The notes under the pieces are model-generated. The model saw nothing but the letters and a program-made list of their open reading frames with translations, did no database searches and was not told the origin of the DNA. The position numbers were made by a program, and so were the translations under genes. Source: Branchiostoma floridae (lineage: Eukaryota > Chordata > Leptocardii > Amphioxiformes > Branchiostomatidae). From it: 64,000 nt of DNA. Shown here piece by piece: positions 32,285-45,357 of this stretch (position 1 is the stretch's first letter; the number at the start of each line of letters is the position of its first letter). The DNA lies in contig NC_049987.1 in assembly GCF_000003815.2 (NCBI RefSeq), positions 18,279,164 through 18,343,163 on the forward strand, written 5' to 3'.

Positions 32285-33995
32285 GACTGTCACAAAATTC
32301 TTGTATCACCGGGCAGGAAAAACTGACACGAAAGAGATCAGTTATTCGTCTTATTCTGTCTTTTAAGGGAGATAGTTTGCTGAGTTCGCTAATATTAAAC
32401 AGTCACCCAGTCATGCCAAAGGAGAAAAAAGGAAGTATGATGAAACAAAATTAACTGATGAATGTTACGCCTTCGTTTTCTATCTGCATGTTAGTTGTTG
32501 ATAATGAAAATAACTTAAATGTTCTTCCATTGTACAATTTGAACATACACATAATACAGATGGTAACTTGCAACATTGAGACCTCTCAGTAACACATACT
32601 AGTACACATGTCTTGCTCTCCAAAATATGATATGGCGCTACTGTACTACTATATTAGTAGGTCTGGACTTGAACCTGATCCTATGAACTGTGGTGTCATC
32701 CTGACCTTGGTGTCATATTGGCATAACAATTACTACTTACATGTAGGATGTTTGACCCAGAACCCAGAGGTCCTGGGTTTGAATCCCCTGACATCATGAG
32801 TGACATGCCACTGATATTGTGCCCATTGGAAAGGCACTAGACATTACTTTCCTCACTTCACTTAGGTGGAAACTGGTACCTACATGTAACTGTGGTACAT
32901 CCCTTTGATCATGATAGGAATCCGATGTTAAAACTTAAATGGTGGCCCAGTGTTTGAAGAGAGAGACACCTCGGTCATGTTAAAGAGTCCACCACACAGA
33001 GTAGTACCACTACTACTAGTAATTTATGGCATACATGTATTTATTAATCTTGTAGGGTCGTCTCTTCAGTTTTCGAGAAGCTGATTTCCAAGGGAGCCCT
33101 TCAAATTAACAGTAATCATATACTGTATAATACATGACATAAATGAAATACAATACTGCATACTCTGTATCTCTCCAAGGAGGTTATATTCAGATCTCTC
33201 TTTATTTCTATCTCTCCCTCCCCCTCTTCACTATTACATTTATCTGTCCTCAAAACTTGCAAGAAATTCTGAAAAGCGTGTTTAAATTGTGGAATGGCTC
33301 AAACTTAAAATGATAGATCTGCCATGTCAGTGTCAGCAGCAACATTGAAGTTGGGTTCAAAGCAATGTAGCGACTAGCACATCAGTGTGCCACATTAGTC
33401 TATTGTACCAGTTTGAAAGTGCAACTCATTGTGGTACACAATAACTGCTTCCATCTTTCTATTTTATATTATTTGGTGTTGCTCAAGTCAATGCAACGCT
33501 AGTGTAGGCCACCTCTAGAAACTGAACTAAGGCCATGTTCATATGTAGATTTACATCCTATGGGAACCCCCAAAATGATGCAAGCGTGCGACTAAAACAG
33601 TTTGGCCAAAAAATTAGTCTTCATTATGAAATCTAAGTGGCCAGGAAGGTTAGGCAAATGACCAGATATTGAGTATTGAATATAGAACAATAGAAATTAT
33701 TTTTGTTATTTGAGTCTAATTTTGACATCTTCTTTGTCCATGGAATTGATGTTGGCATACTGAAACATTAGCATAGTATATTTAGAATGTTTTTTTTTTT
33801 TTTTTTGCAATTTACCTCATATTTGCAGCAGCTTTGTACGGTTTACATCATGGTTGAATTTTTTTTTTTTAAATGGTGGAAAATTGACTTTTGTATAATA
33901 CCACAATGTACTAAAGTTGATTGATTCTATGATTGCATGTGGTGAGAAGGAATATTGAAGTAGTGTCAGAACAGTCATAGCTGTAACTTCCTTGT
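32285..33995. other. Gene-poor AT-rich region
   Basis: Holds the SINE-like copy at 32715-32900 and poly-T runs near 33791-33806 and 33860. No coding exon was recognised. Confidence 0.4.
32715..32900 (+). repeat. tRNA-derived SINE-like copy
   Basis: GTCCTGGGTTTGAATCCCCT resembles a B box (GGTTTGAATCC). It is followed by AAGGCACTAGACATTACTTT and CCTCACTTCACTTAGGTGG, the same body strings as the other SINE-like copies. Confidence 0.5.
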
Positions 33996-34287
33996 AGGGC
34001 TGTGTACCTAGATACCCGTACCTGTATAGTCTGAACTGTACCGGTAAAATAGTCTAGGTACTGGTCCGGACCTGTTCTGTACCTAAACAAACTACATGCA
34101 GTAGTGGGTTGTATTGTTATAAGCTTGCAGTTGAAAATTAAGAATTAAACAATGATGACAGTTCATTACTATAACAGTCAGTTGGCTATTTTTATAACTT
34201 ACATATAGTTGATCAAACTTTTTAGGTACTGTTCAGATCCGAACCTTTACCTTATAAACCTGTGTACTAGTACCTGTACACAGCTCT
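33996..34287. repeat. hAT-like non-autonomous element with GGTAC clusters
   Basis: Ends AGGGCTGTGTACC and GTACACAGCTCT. Subterminal GTACC, GGTACTG and CCGAACC strings are repeated in both orientations. Confidence 0.55.
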
Positions 34288-34596
34288 ACGTCCTTGACAT
34301 ACATGTAGGTCAGGCTTCAAATCCTAGTGTACTTGAATATTGATACCTTGCATTGCAATGAGGTGGGCAGCACCTCCTCCTGTTTAAGAAAGAAGGCCAC
34401 TTCAGCATAAATTGTTTTTGTATTTATCTCTACTAGTGCACAGAAGACATTGATAGTCACTGTAGCTGCCAGCTATACTGCATGGCCACCTTGGCCCCTC
34501 CTATGGTAATATCCAAACTGTGATTAACATTGATCCAAAACATTGATGCATCTAATTTATATGGTCAATATTGACTGAAGGAAGCATTACATATGC

Positions 34597-34908
34597 CAGG
34601 GCTCAAAAGACCTTTTACTGTCTGCATACCTGCACTGGTGCAGGTAACATTGAGGATTACCTGCACCAGACAAATTTTGCCTGCAACACTGAATTTAGGA
34701 AGTACGGATCTTGCTTCAATTGTTCAGGAACTAATGCTATTTTTTAAATACTTTATGTATGGTAACAGTCAATGCAGCCTGATAACAAACCTGGTTTTTT
34801 ATATATATACACCTACATCACATTTATGTATAAAATCCAGTACATGGACCAGAAATAACTGCATAGCTCCAACTTCACCTGCATATGCAGGTGGTATTTA
34901 GAGCCCTG
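34597..34908. repeat. hAT-like non-autonomous element with ACCTGCA clusters
   Basis: Ends CAGGGCTC and GAGCCCTG with flanking CATATGC on both sides (34590-34596 and 34909-34915), a 7-8 bp target duplication. Subterminal ACCTGCA(C/T) and TGCAGGT units. A shorter copy lies at 44786-44925. Confidence 0.8.
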
Positions 34909-35373
34909 CATATGCCAAGTGCAGATGAAACAGCACTTTATAATTATAATTATAGACTTATGTTAATTTGGTCAGGCAATGGCTGGAATTGTCTAAGATG
35001 TCTAACCTTTAATGTATAGATAGCTAATGTCCCACAACAGATTGTTGCAGTGTTGTACTCCAAGGTGGGACCTGACATTGTTAAGTAATATTTGCATGGC
35101 TTGCTGGTCTGTATACCATCTCAGTACTGTACAGGTAACACGTGTATGGCATGTTGGTCTGTTACCAACTAAGTATTGTATCGGTATGATTTGTTTGTCT
35201 GTATACCACGTAAATGTAAGTACCGTATATGTAACTTATGCATAGCTTCTTGGTCTGGATACCCGGTAAGTAATGTACAGGTAATGCATGCATGGTTTCT
35301 TGATCTAGCTGGACACTAGGTAAAGTACCAAACAGGTAAAATTCGTTTTGGTCTAGAGAAGGGTAAGGTATAT

Positions 35374-35456
35374 CCTGGATACCAGACCCAAGCCCGATCT
35401 CAAAAATATCTATGATAGATTTTTTTTTAGATCAGGCTGGGGTCTGGTATCCAGGC
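35374..35456. repeat. Small foldback element
   Basis: CCTGGATACCAGACCCAAGCC pairs with GGCTGGGGTCTGGTATCCAGG around an A/T-rich loop of about 40 bp. Confidence 0.85.
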
Positions 35457-35787
35457 TAGGTAAGGTAAGGTACATGTAATGTATTGTACAGGTTCATTAC
35501 TTAATTTAGCTATCTGAGAACAAGATAAATGCCCTTTACATCTCCATTGGTGACTGGATGTTACAACTGTTTAATCAGAAGTACATCACTGAGAACACTT
35601 TTTTCTTTGTATTGAATTGTCCTGTCAGTTCATTCTAGCGATGCTGAAGAAGAGTGATGGATGTCACTTGAAATGTCCAGGACCAGGAGTAATTATGTGT
35701 TATTTAATCAAGTTCTAGAGATTGAATTGTATTTGAATATTGTTTACCTGGATGTCTTGCCTTCATAAACGTATTTCTTTTTTTCAG

Positions 35788-35886
35788 TTCATCGATGTCT
35801 GGAAACGTGAACTGGCAGAAGTAGGGAATCAGATTACACAGCAGGAGATGAAGATCATCATGAATCACTGCTGTCTGTCTATATAG
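35788..35886 (+). CDS. 3'-terminal exon of an unidentified gene
   Basis: A strong acceptor (ATTTCTTTTTTTCAG) is followed by 32 codons in frame and TAG: FIDVWKRELAEVGNQITQQE then MKIIMNHCCLSI. An AATAAA signal lies at 36000-36005, 114 bp after the stop, as expected for a terminal exon. The peptide is helical and coiled-coil-like and I do not recognise it. No upstream exon was found with confidence. Confidence 0.4.
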   Translation, partial: FIDVWKRELAEVGNQITQQEMKIIMNHCCLSI

Positions 35887-35999
35887 AGTGGTCAAACACC
35901 AGCTTTAGTTGTTTACAATGTCCTTGGTCTGACTGAAGACTACTGGTCATATAGACAAATATGAAATTGTCAGGTAGATTGGTTAGAAATGGGTGTCCT

Positions 36000-36005
36000 A
36001 ATAAA
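36000..36005 (+). promoter_or_regulatory. Poly(A) signal AATAAA
   Basis: Canonical hexamer 114 bp downstream of the TAG of the exon at 35788-35886. Confidence 0.4.
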
Positions 36006-36101
36006 TAATAGAATAAGACTGTACTGTGTTGGTTTGTTTTGTTTTCTTTGATGCCAGTCATCTGAGTGACACATGTTTAGGACAAGGTCTCTATAAAACT
36101 G

Positions 36102-36220
36102 TAGCCTGAGTACCATCCTCTGTAGTTACTGCTGGCTCAGTACTTTTGCTTGCTAATCACGGTGGTTAGCAAGGGAAAGTACTGAGCCAGCAGTCACTAC
36201 AGAAAATGGTACTCAGGCTA
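36102..36220. repeat. Near-perfect palindromic MITE
   Basis: TAGCCTGAGTACCAT at the left pairs with ATGGTACTCAGGCTA at the right, and arms of about 55 bp continue through CTGGCTCAGTACTTT and GCTTGCTAA. TA is present at both ends. Confidence 0.88.
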
Positions 36221-36608
36221 ATGAAACTGTATAAAGCATATACTGGTAGTGAATGTACAATGAATGTTGTATTTAGCACAATAATTTGTATTCTGCTGAT
36301 ACTAAGTGTAATGTGAGTTTGCTTTTCCAATTGTAGTACTGTATATACATGTATTTGTGATAGTTTGATATGCCATTTAGAAAAAAAAACTAAACGACAC
36401 CTGTTAACTCTATTGTTTCGAATGCCTTTTTTGTGCAGTGTGTCATATTCATAGGTTCATATTTTGATGCCTGAGTCTGAGAAATGTGCATCCTTGAATC
36501 CGTACATCTGCAATCACTGTATATTTGTAAACGCTTGTGACTGTATCTGTAAGCAGCAAGATCTACATTTGTGTATATAGCTACAGTGCATATACTGCCC
36601 AATATTGT

Positions 36609-36688
36609 CCTGAGGAAGGTGACAGATGGTCACTGAAATGTTGGTGTGAAATAAAGAAAGAGTTGTGAGAAAAAGAGCCTCTTTATTT
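36609..36688 (+). mobile_element. 3' tail of a retroelement with a hammerhead-like motif, copy 2
   Basis: CCTGAGGAAGG, then stem GGTGAC/GTCAC, then TGAAATG, AATAAAG and GAGCCTCTTTATT: the same order as at 4205-4285 on the opposite strand. Confidence 0.4.
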
Positions 36689-37539
36689 ATTCATTTTGAT
36701 ATAATAGGCTCTGGGGTGGATATTGATGGATTGGCCTATTGTCATCATTGATTGACTTTATCTGTATAATATTTGTTAATCTATTTGTATACATGTGTGT
36801 GGAGCATGGGTAGATACCAAATTACCTGACCTAATTCTGAAATTTAAACAAAACTGAACAAAGTATAAATGTCGACATTTATATTTAGACATCCTAGCAG
36901 GTGATTTGACAGAAAGGGGATAAATAAAGTAAATCTAGATCATATTGCCCCGATCAAATATGATATGACTCTCTATCATATTGGTTCTGTTTTAGGACAA
37001 TATATTCCATACGTTCCTGAGTTAACCATGAGGTTGGTATAATCAAATGGAAAATTTTGTGCAACATTCTATTATATCACAATTGGTTTGACTTAAGAAT
37101 CTTCTCACCAAGAACTTCTGTCTTATACTATGTCAACCAGACATGGTCAGGTTCGGATCTGAGCCTAAACCTGGACTAGTACATGTACTTGATTACGCCG
37201 AACCCGTATCCACCTCAAGTGTGGAGGTGCATAAATGAACTGGTTATGTGTTTATGTATGTGAATATGTAATTAGTGCGCCAGTAGACGAGAGGGTGGAG
37301 AAGGAAGTGCACACCCCTCCTTCACCTTAAAAACCCAAGTGCAGGCCATGCAGACCTAACCCACTCTGTCTGCCTACAATTACTAGTATCTTCCGAGACA
37401 GATGGATGCCAACCCAATCAGTGTAGAGTTTTGTAGACATGGTTTGGAAAACGTGCGGAGGTGGGGAGTGCGCCATGAGTTCGACACCAATGACATTACC
37501 AAGTAACTTGATAATGATCCATGATTTCAGCATAGCAAT
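36689..37539. other. Region without recognised gene
   Basis: AT-rich. GCGCCAGTAGACGAGAGGG near 37278 recurs as GCTCCAGTAGACGAGAGGG near 49592, with TCACCTTAAAAA- and TCACCATAAAAA-type sequence following, so a dispersed repeat is present. Confidence 0.4.
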
Positions 37540-39395
37540 TGACATAACGACTTCACAAGCATTTATCAACATTTCAGCCAAATTTAAGAAATCTGATTCT
37601 AATAGGAGACATGAAGTCCTACACGTTCTACCCAGAAACCCACGTCCCAACAAACCACATACACCTGTACTGAAGTGCGTTTGTCTTCATCAAACGAAAC
37701 GGGAGCGGTATTTTAAACATACATCTTTAACCAAAGTATGTAGCGTAATATGTAATCAGTTCAGTTCAGGTCATCCTCATACGAGGTGCTATTAACAATG
37801 TCTAACCATGCGTTTCTATCAAGCATGCGTTAGTATGTAATAACTTGTATATTTTTGTTGTTAAAAAGTTTTCCGTTATCCTGCTTGCAAATACCTAGTA
37901 CATTTATCTTCCCTTGTTTTCCGTGACCACACAACAGTTCAAACCCGTTTCCTTGGAGACATATGAAAAACCAAGACGTTCTAGTTTTGCGCACAGTGAG
38001 AGCGCGTTCCGACCGCTATGATCCAAACTTCAAAGGTTTAAAGCTCGAGTAAGATAACTACATGGGAATTCATACAGCAACTAAGGACGATTTTATTGAT
38101 ATATCGACCAAATTTGGAAGAAATCCGGCGTTTCCTTGGAGAGATATGAAAAACCAAGCCGTTCTAGTTTTGCGCAAAGTGAGAGCGCGCTCCGACCGCT
38201 TTGTTCCATGGCCAAACTTCAAAGGTTCAAAACTCAATAACCGATTAAGATAACTACATGGGAATTCATACAGCAACTAAGTAAGATTTCATTGATATAT
38301 TGACCTAATTTGGAAGAAATCCGGCGTATTTTTGGCGAGATATGAAAAACCAAGACGATCCACTTTCGCGTAAAGCGAGGGCGCTGTCCGCCCGCTATGC
38401 TCGACATAGACAATTCTAGCTCAATCTGAACCCCACATGACCGAAGTGCGTTTTCGTTCATAAAACGAAAAATAAGCGGTATTTGTCGACGAAATTTTCA
38501 CCACGGTAGGCTATTGGTCTGATCTATATGTGCCTTTAGCAGTTTTGGTCTTTCTTTGATGCAACTGACGATATAGGCCATCAATCTTTGTTCATTTTTG
38601 ACCATACTAAACCCGCAAAGTCCGACATCACAAAATTGTGTCGAATAAGGGATGTACATGGTGAAATAGACATATGACTCTGTTAAGGATATTTCTGTGG
38701 TATCATCACTTCCTTTGTGATTAATTTCACTCAATTTATTAGGAGAAATTTGAACTTTTATCTATGAACACCGTGCTATAAGTTGTGCAAGAAATAGATT
38801 ACCAGTATTTTCTAAAATTCAACAGTTCAAAATTCAATAATCATTTAAGATGATTACATGGGAGTTAATACAGCAACTAAGTAAAATTGAATTGATATGT
38901 CGACCAAATTTGGAAGAAATCCGACGTTTCTTTGGATAGATATGAAAGACCAAGACGCGTTCTAGTTTTGCGCAAAGTGAGGGCGCGCTCCGACCGCTAT
39001 GTTCCAAACTTCAAAGGTTCAAAACTCAATAACCGATTAAGATAACTACATGGGAATTCATACAGCAACTAAGTAAGATTTCATTGATATATTGACTTAA
39101 TTTGAAAGAAATCCGGCGTTTTTTTGGCGAGATATGAAAAACCAAGACGATCCACTTTCGCGTAAAGCGAGGGCGCTGTCCGCCCGCTATGCTCGACATA
39201 GACAATTCTAGCTCAATCTGAACCCCACATGACCGAAGTGCGTTTTCGTTCATAAAACGAAAAATAAGCGGTATTTGTCGACGAAATTTTCACCACGGTA
39301 GGCTATTGGTCTGATCAATATGTGCCTTTAGAAGTTTTGGTCTTTCTTTGATGCAACTGAAGATATAGGCAATTAATCTTTGTTCATTTTGACCA
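37540..39395. repeat. Satellite-like block: 195-bp subunits and a 792-bp higher-order copy
   Basis: Subunits share CATACAGCAACTAAG, GGAAGAAATCCGGCG, GATATGAAAAACCAAG and TTGCGCAAAGTGAG. CATACAGCAACTAAG recurs about 195 bp apart at 38070/38265 and 38865/39060. The stretch 38230-38600 is repeated almost exactly at 39022-39395, giving a 792-bp period. Equal minus-strand frames in the two copies are a result of duplication. Confidence 0.8.
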
Positions 39396-42279
39396 TACGA
39401 TATACTACATAGCACAGTGGCGCTTATTGATGTCTTCTGTCGAGTTAAAAAGCTTGTATCCATCAATGATGCTCTGCACAGTTAGCAAACATTCGTATGT
39501 TGATGTTCCATTTGTCAAATAGCTTTCAGAGTGCGTTTTGATAAATATATTTACAAAAAACATACGAATAATATGTAAAAGCGACCGTATATAACCTAGC
39601 AACATTCAGCGGTACTGCAGAAGTTTCCATGGCGCGGCACATTTTATGGTGGCATTTCATTTGTTCAGGTCTTTTCAGTGCACTCAAATATATTTGAAAA
39701 TTTAAAAAATACTTTACTTACCCTAGCGCAGATGTAGATGTTATCATTTTCTATGGAAGTCCTTAGCTTTCAGTTGTATCCACTGAAGGTTTTTCTGGGC
39801 GTTTGCAGTTAATGTTTGGAGATATGTTAAATTATAGATATCTCAATAACGTAATATTACCTCAGGTATGAAATCAATTTATATAACAATAATAATACAC
39901 ATATATGCTAGCCAAACGTGAAAGAAAGCGTGTTTGTTTTATAGGCGGGATACCATAATTTGCAATGTCAATATAACTTTTCCAAAACATGACAACTTCA
40001 TAACTATGCATATGGTAGCCTTTCTTTGAGTGCTGTATATAACCTTACATCACTATGATAAGTCAAAACAAAAACATCTGTTTCCTCCTTTACTAAGAAA
40101 TCTTGACTATGGCTGCTTCCCTGTCCTAAAAACTATGGACTTAAACTCATTAAGCAGATGTTGCTTTTTCAAAGTCCACTATTTATTTCATGATGACTTG
40201 ACGTAACAATGAAATAAAGCTTGACAAAACAGAGTCCCACAAATAGATAAGACCGACCGACAACTTTCATATGCAACTATAGTAATAATCTTTATTGCAA
40301 ATTCATAATCCTTTGTGTTTGCACTTATCTATTTGTATGATATAAGAAACTACTGATTGATTTTGAACAAATACAATATTGAACTTTGGACAAACACTAA
40401 ATCTTCTAAACCTTTACAGCTAATACTCACAAAGTTGATACTTTGTAAAAATCTTCCAGGCCACTGTACAGATCATAATAACCCAATATTAATCCCAATT
40501 CCAGTTAGCTTCATTCACATACAACTTCTGGCCTTTTAGTGGAATGTACAGTTCTCAGCAGGCGCGCAAATTTATGTAATAAACTAATATGGAAATATCC
40601 AGATTACCCAGAATATTAATACAAAATAAAAACAAAATAAAAGCTTCTTAAACAATTTCCTATTCCTGTTATTCCCCATCATCATGTACTTATGTCAAGA
40701 TTACATAGGAAGACTCGCACTAGGTCTCATCACATGTATCTGACATTGACAGTGACCTCATACATGTACAGTTGTACAGTTTAGCTCCAACGCTGTGTTT
40801 TGGTGTTTTGAAAGTCATCAGCAATTGCCCATATACCTAAATATTTTTGGATGAGCATCTGAAACATACAACTAATCCATCCTTCCCCATAGCTACCTTA
40901 CATGCAAAGGCTGTTACATGCATGGAATATCTAATACAACACAGAACATTAGAAAGTTCTCTGCATCATGTATAATACAAGTTAGTTGTAATTAACATGC
41001 AAAACAGATACAACCTGTATTAGCCTCAACATTTTCTACTCAATGTACTCTATTAGTACTATATCTTCAATCCAAAGAGACATGATTTTTAAAAGAATTT
41101 GAATCTGAGTTACAGCAATTATAACATGATAACAAACACAGCACACTGCGCATGCAGAATAACAAAAAAAATCTTTCTATATACAAGCTGTATGTACAAC
41201 TCTACTACTACTAGTTTAACTTTTTACAGACTAATTGTTCATTTGCTCAGTAGCAAAATGCTCCCACGACCACCCCTGGTCAAGGGACCGATGAGGACGA
41301 TGAGACATATTGTTTAAGCCACACTGCATTAAAAAATAGGACATGGCTGGTGTTACTGAATAATTCCTCTATGTAGAAACAGGTAATCCGCTGCTGCATG
41401 ATCATCAGCTTCTTGTCCCGTCATTTGTTCTTTTTAGCAATAAACTTGAGTTTGCTCAGGTTGGCATGATATAAATAAAATACAACACGGGGTATTCCAT
41501 ATCGGCTTTGGTCCCAAAGGCAAGGAGACTGGTCCCGGTATGCCTGCTTTCCTCATATGCATCAACGGTTTGGCCATGTGTTGAGTCTGGTACCTGTGAT
41601 ATAAAGAGAAAAATTTCAGCCCTACTTAAACATGTACAAGTGAAATTGATATCAAAATGATCATTCAATGGGTCAAGGCAATAATGTCAAAGACCTGAAC
41701 TCTAAGCTTAGATAGCAGACAAAATGGTAGTTTGTAGATATAACTTTGAAGATACTGCTAGCTCTTCATGGGAAATAACAGAAATCACAATTTTCACTCT
41801 TATGGCAGTGTGGTAAATGACTACTAGGTCTTTTATTATGTGAATGATACACATGATTTTAAAAGAATCTGAATCTGAGTTACAGCCATAACATGATAAT
41901 AAACACAATGTGTGAGTGGCCAACATTTCAAAACATTAGATAAATATTTAATTCATTATTAGTGTAAAATCTAAGTTAATAGTTTGAATGTAATGTGTTA
42001 ACACACATTACAAAAATGGTTATGAAAGTATAACTTTCTTTAGCTGTTTAGAACAAAATGTATATTAACTGCTAAAAGACATATAGCACAAAAGGGACAT
42101 AATTCTTAATGTAGCTCAACACCCTGTATTTCTTTACTTATTGTTTAATCACAGAAAGACAGGTTTAACCTACTAATAGTACTTAGTAAATTGCTCCAAG
42201 CCTTGCTTTTTCTTAGGCCTGCCTAGGGGGAAAATTGTGTGTTTCCTGATTCAGTCCTGAAAAAAAGTAGGGTTGGCAA
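39396..42279. other. AT-rich region, no gene recognised
   Basis: A minus-strand stretch ending near 41456 (acceptor-like TTTATATCACAG, then VPDSTHGQTVDAYEESRHTG and a stop) could be a terminal exon but has no recognisable family. AATAAA-type signals on the minus strand occur near 40290 and 41440. Otherwise no structure was seen. Confidence 0.3.
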
Positions 42280-42906
42280 CCAGCCTTGTCAGAAACTTTT
42301 AAAGTAGTAGGCTAATATCTGAAAGTAGCAGGCAAGCCGCTTTGCGGCTTGCAGCGAGCCACGAAGTGGCGAGCAGGGGGTAGGTACCGGAGGGGGGTTG
42401 CCCCCCTCCTGTAGGGGGGGTTTGGGGGGCCTCCCCCAGGAAAAATTTGTAAATTTAGACCCCTAAACATGGTTTTTGGTGTATTCTGGGCAACTTTTCT
42501 TGTCAGCTTATATCTTGGAATTAACCTCTACCATTTTGTGAAAGAATCCATCCACAATCAGGCATGTTGTGTTTCTAGTTATAGTCCAGAAAATAGTCAC
42601 AGGCACACAGAGCTAGGCCTATGCACTCAAAGGTCCAGATATTAGAACTCCGCCTCCTTGGAGGTGTGGTGGCAGTGTCTGCTGCAAGCTCAGATAATGT
42701 AAACAACAGAGAAAACCTAATACACATGTGGGACATTCGTCAAAATGACAGTTTTCAGATCCCCGAAGACCCAGTAAGCTATCAGAAAACTGCCAGAGAT
42801 TTATCAAGACAAATTGCTGGGGGATTTTGTAACAAAAGTAGGCGGCTGAAAAATGTAAAGTAGGCGGGGAAAATAGCCGGCTGCCGGCTGGATTTGACAA
42901 GGCTGG
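42280..42906. mobile_element. Inverted-end element with GC-rich interior
   Basis: CCAGCCTTGTCA at the left and TGACAAGGCTGG at the right frame 627 bp. The interior has GCCGCTTTGCGGCTTGC and GAGCCACGAAGTGGC hairpins and a run of G and C tracts (GGGGGGTTGCCCCCC). No transposase was seen. Confidence 0.6.
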
Positions 42907-43555
42907 ACTTGGTAGGTAGGGACTGTCTGTTTTCTTCTTAGGCTTTTTTAAGGCTGGCCCAAATTAGTGTGACATATTACAATACAGTTGAACAAAGTAC
43001 TAGTAAACTGAATTGCATGAGGACACTTGTCTTCCAATGTCAAACTGTTATTTTGTGCATACCATGTTATTGATATTACATTTATCCTTCCTTATACATG
43101 TACAGGACAAGCAGTGTTTTTACTTCAATGGGAAGCAGGCTGAATAAAAAATTGGAAACAATGTGACTCCACTGCCCACCAAAAAAAGGTCTAGGATTGA
43201 CAGGTTTTTCTAGGGTAGGTACCTGAGAATCAGGAAACACAACATTTTCCCCTAGGCCTTCTAATACATAATGAGATACTGATTCAAGTTCCAACTTTTA
43301 GAAAGATTAATGTATAATCATGATACACTCATAAATGATAAGAGGGGCATTCACAAAGGGCAATTATTTATATACAATTTTTTTTTGGTTCTAAGTTCTA
43401 GGATTTTTTCCAGAAAAAAATTGGACGGGTCGAAAAAAATAAAAATAACTTTTTTAAAAGGTCTGGGGTGAAGACACTAATACACAGCTTACTAGTAATA
43501 AACATAAAGAAGCAACAGCCTGAGTTAGATGGCACATTTATAGTAAATTATACAA

Positions 43556-43883
43556 AGGGTTGGACAAGTTTTTCAAAATTCACTTGTCCTATCGGGCAAG
43601 TACATAGAACATTAACTTCCCCGAACCAACTTTCCACTTGCCCAAAATTTAATAAATGACATGTATTTTTACTTTCATCAATGGAATTCTTGTTATTGGC
43701 TCTATTTTTCTTTGTTGACCAATGCTTCATTGATGCCATGACTGAAAAGTGGCAAGTATAAAAAAATTGCACTCATTGAAAAATCTTACTTGCCCGTCGG
43801 ACAAGTGGGATAGGACATGCACTTGCCCGACCATCACTTTCACTTGCCCGGGACAATAGGGCTAGTGGACTTGTTTATCCCTG
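43556..43883. repeat. hAT-like non-autonomous element with CACTTGCCC clusters
   Basis: Right end ACAAGTCC...CAGGGATAAACAAGT on the complement and left GGGTTGGACAAGT. Multiple CACTTGCCCG and GGGCAAGT units occur near both ends. Confidence 0.55.
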
Positions 43884-44785
43884 TAATGAATACCTTCCTT
43901 TGCCAAAGTTCTGAATATAAGGCGTTGTTTTAGACTGAAATTATGTGTATGTCTCTATGTGTATAATTTCCACACACAACTAACTTATGTGTATAACTTC
44001 CACACAGTCAGCATTCAGTACAGCCTGTACAGGCATTACAATTTGTATCTGTCATAATATACTGTGGTATGCACATCATGTCCCTGTTGATGTGAAAACT
44101 TGTGAATGGGTGATATTCAAAACAATCGTGTCAATGGTCCATTTTGCTAGATAGAGGTAAAATTGTCCATTTTGAACGCAACACAAATACTGGCAAGGGG
44201 TTCTTTTTAGCCTCCACCAGGCCTAAGCCCTTCTTATGGGAAAAAGGAATAGCAGAATTAAGCAAAAGATCAGGGAAATCAGCAAGTGGAATCAGTCCAC
44301 GCTAAGGTCTACAAACTCCTTTGGTAGCATAACTTCCTTGGCAAATTACTCTCCCTAGTATATGAGATTGATAGCCAGCATAGTGAGTCTGGTAGAGAGG
44401 TTAGGTTCTGTTGGCATGTAGTAATGATGGGTACTCTAGTACCGGAACAGAAAATTCAGGTTCATGTACGTTCCAGGTCCAGAGGATCAGGTCCAGGTCC
44501 AAATCTAAACCTGAACCTAATTTGTGTTGTGAATGGGCAATGGTCAATTTTGCTGCAGAAATCTGTTCAGTGGAGTATTCTACTTCCTGTTTTGGGGTTT
44601 GTACCAGTTTAAAACTTAACTGGATAAGAGTACCAGGCTATAATGTATCATGTTGGCACTGGGGTGGTTCAGAATGGCCCATTTTGCAGGGGGGGGGGGG
44701 GATTTGCAATTTTTTCACTTACCTCAATCTATACTGAAGGGGAGGGAGAAAAGTTTGTGGGTGACTTAATTTCATCATAGTCAGC

Positions 44786-44925
44786 CAGGGCTTGAATTAC
44801 ATTATTCTGCATACCTGCACTGGTGTAGGTAACATTGAGAATTACCTGCACCAGACAAATTTTACCTGCACCACTCTGAATTTAGGAAGTAAAAGCTGCA
44901 TATATGCAGGTGGTATTTCGAGGGG
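44786..44925. repeat. Short internally deleted copy of the 34597-34908 element
   Basis: CAGGGCTTGAA start, then CATACCTGCACTGGTG, CCTGCACCAGACAAATTTT, CTGAATTTAGGAAGTA and TATATGCAGGTGGTATTTCG, all shared with the longer copy; about 170 bp of its middle is missing. Confidence 0.8.
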
Positions 44926-44961
44926 AGGGGCAACATTTCTGTCCCCATTTTTTGTGTTGTG

Positions 44962-45014
44962 TGAATGAATGATTGAATGAATGAATGAATGAATGAATGA
45001 ATGAATGCATGAAT
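44962..45014. repeat. (GAAT)n microsatellite
   Basis: Thirteen near-perfect GAAT units. Confidence 0.9.
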
Positions 45015-45025
45015 GAATGAATGAA

Positions 45026-45325
45026 CTGTAACAGAAACATGTAGGACTGTTGCCTCAGAAAAGTTTAAACCAGGACAAGGCGTATCTATGTGTGTGCAGA
45101 ATTCTAAAAGAAACACAGGACTGTTGTCCCAGAAACGTTTATGACAAGACAAGGTGTAACTATGTGTGTACAGAATTGTAACAGAAACACAGGACTGTTG
45201 TCCCAGAAACGTTTATGAGTATGACAGGACAAGGTGTAGTTATGCTGTGTGCAGAAATGTAACAGAAACCCAGGATGGTTGTGCCAGAAACATTTGAGAC
45301 GGGACGAGGTGTAATTATGTTGCGT
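45026..45325. repeat. About 80-bp minisatellite, four units
   Basis: Units of GTAACAGAAACACAGGACTG, TTGTCCCAGAAACGTTTATG and GACAAGGTGTAACTATGTGTG repeat four times with 80-85% similarity by eye. Confidence 0.8.
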
Positions 45326-45357
45326 TTAATATTTTAATATTTGTACATAATTGTATA

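Noticed and set aside
38234-39253. Two near-identical 75-codon minus frames
   Set aside because: Copies within the 792-bp repeat; no splice sites or domain.
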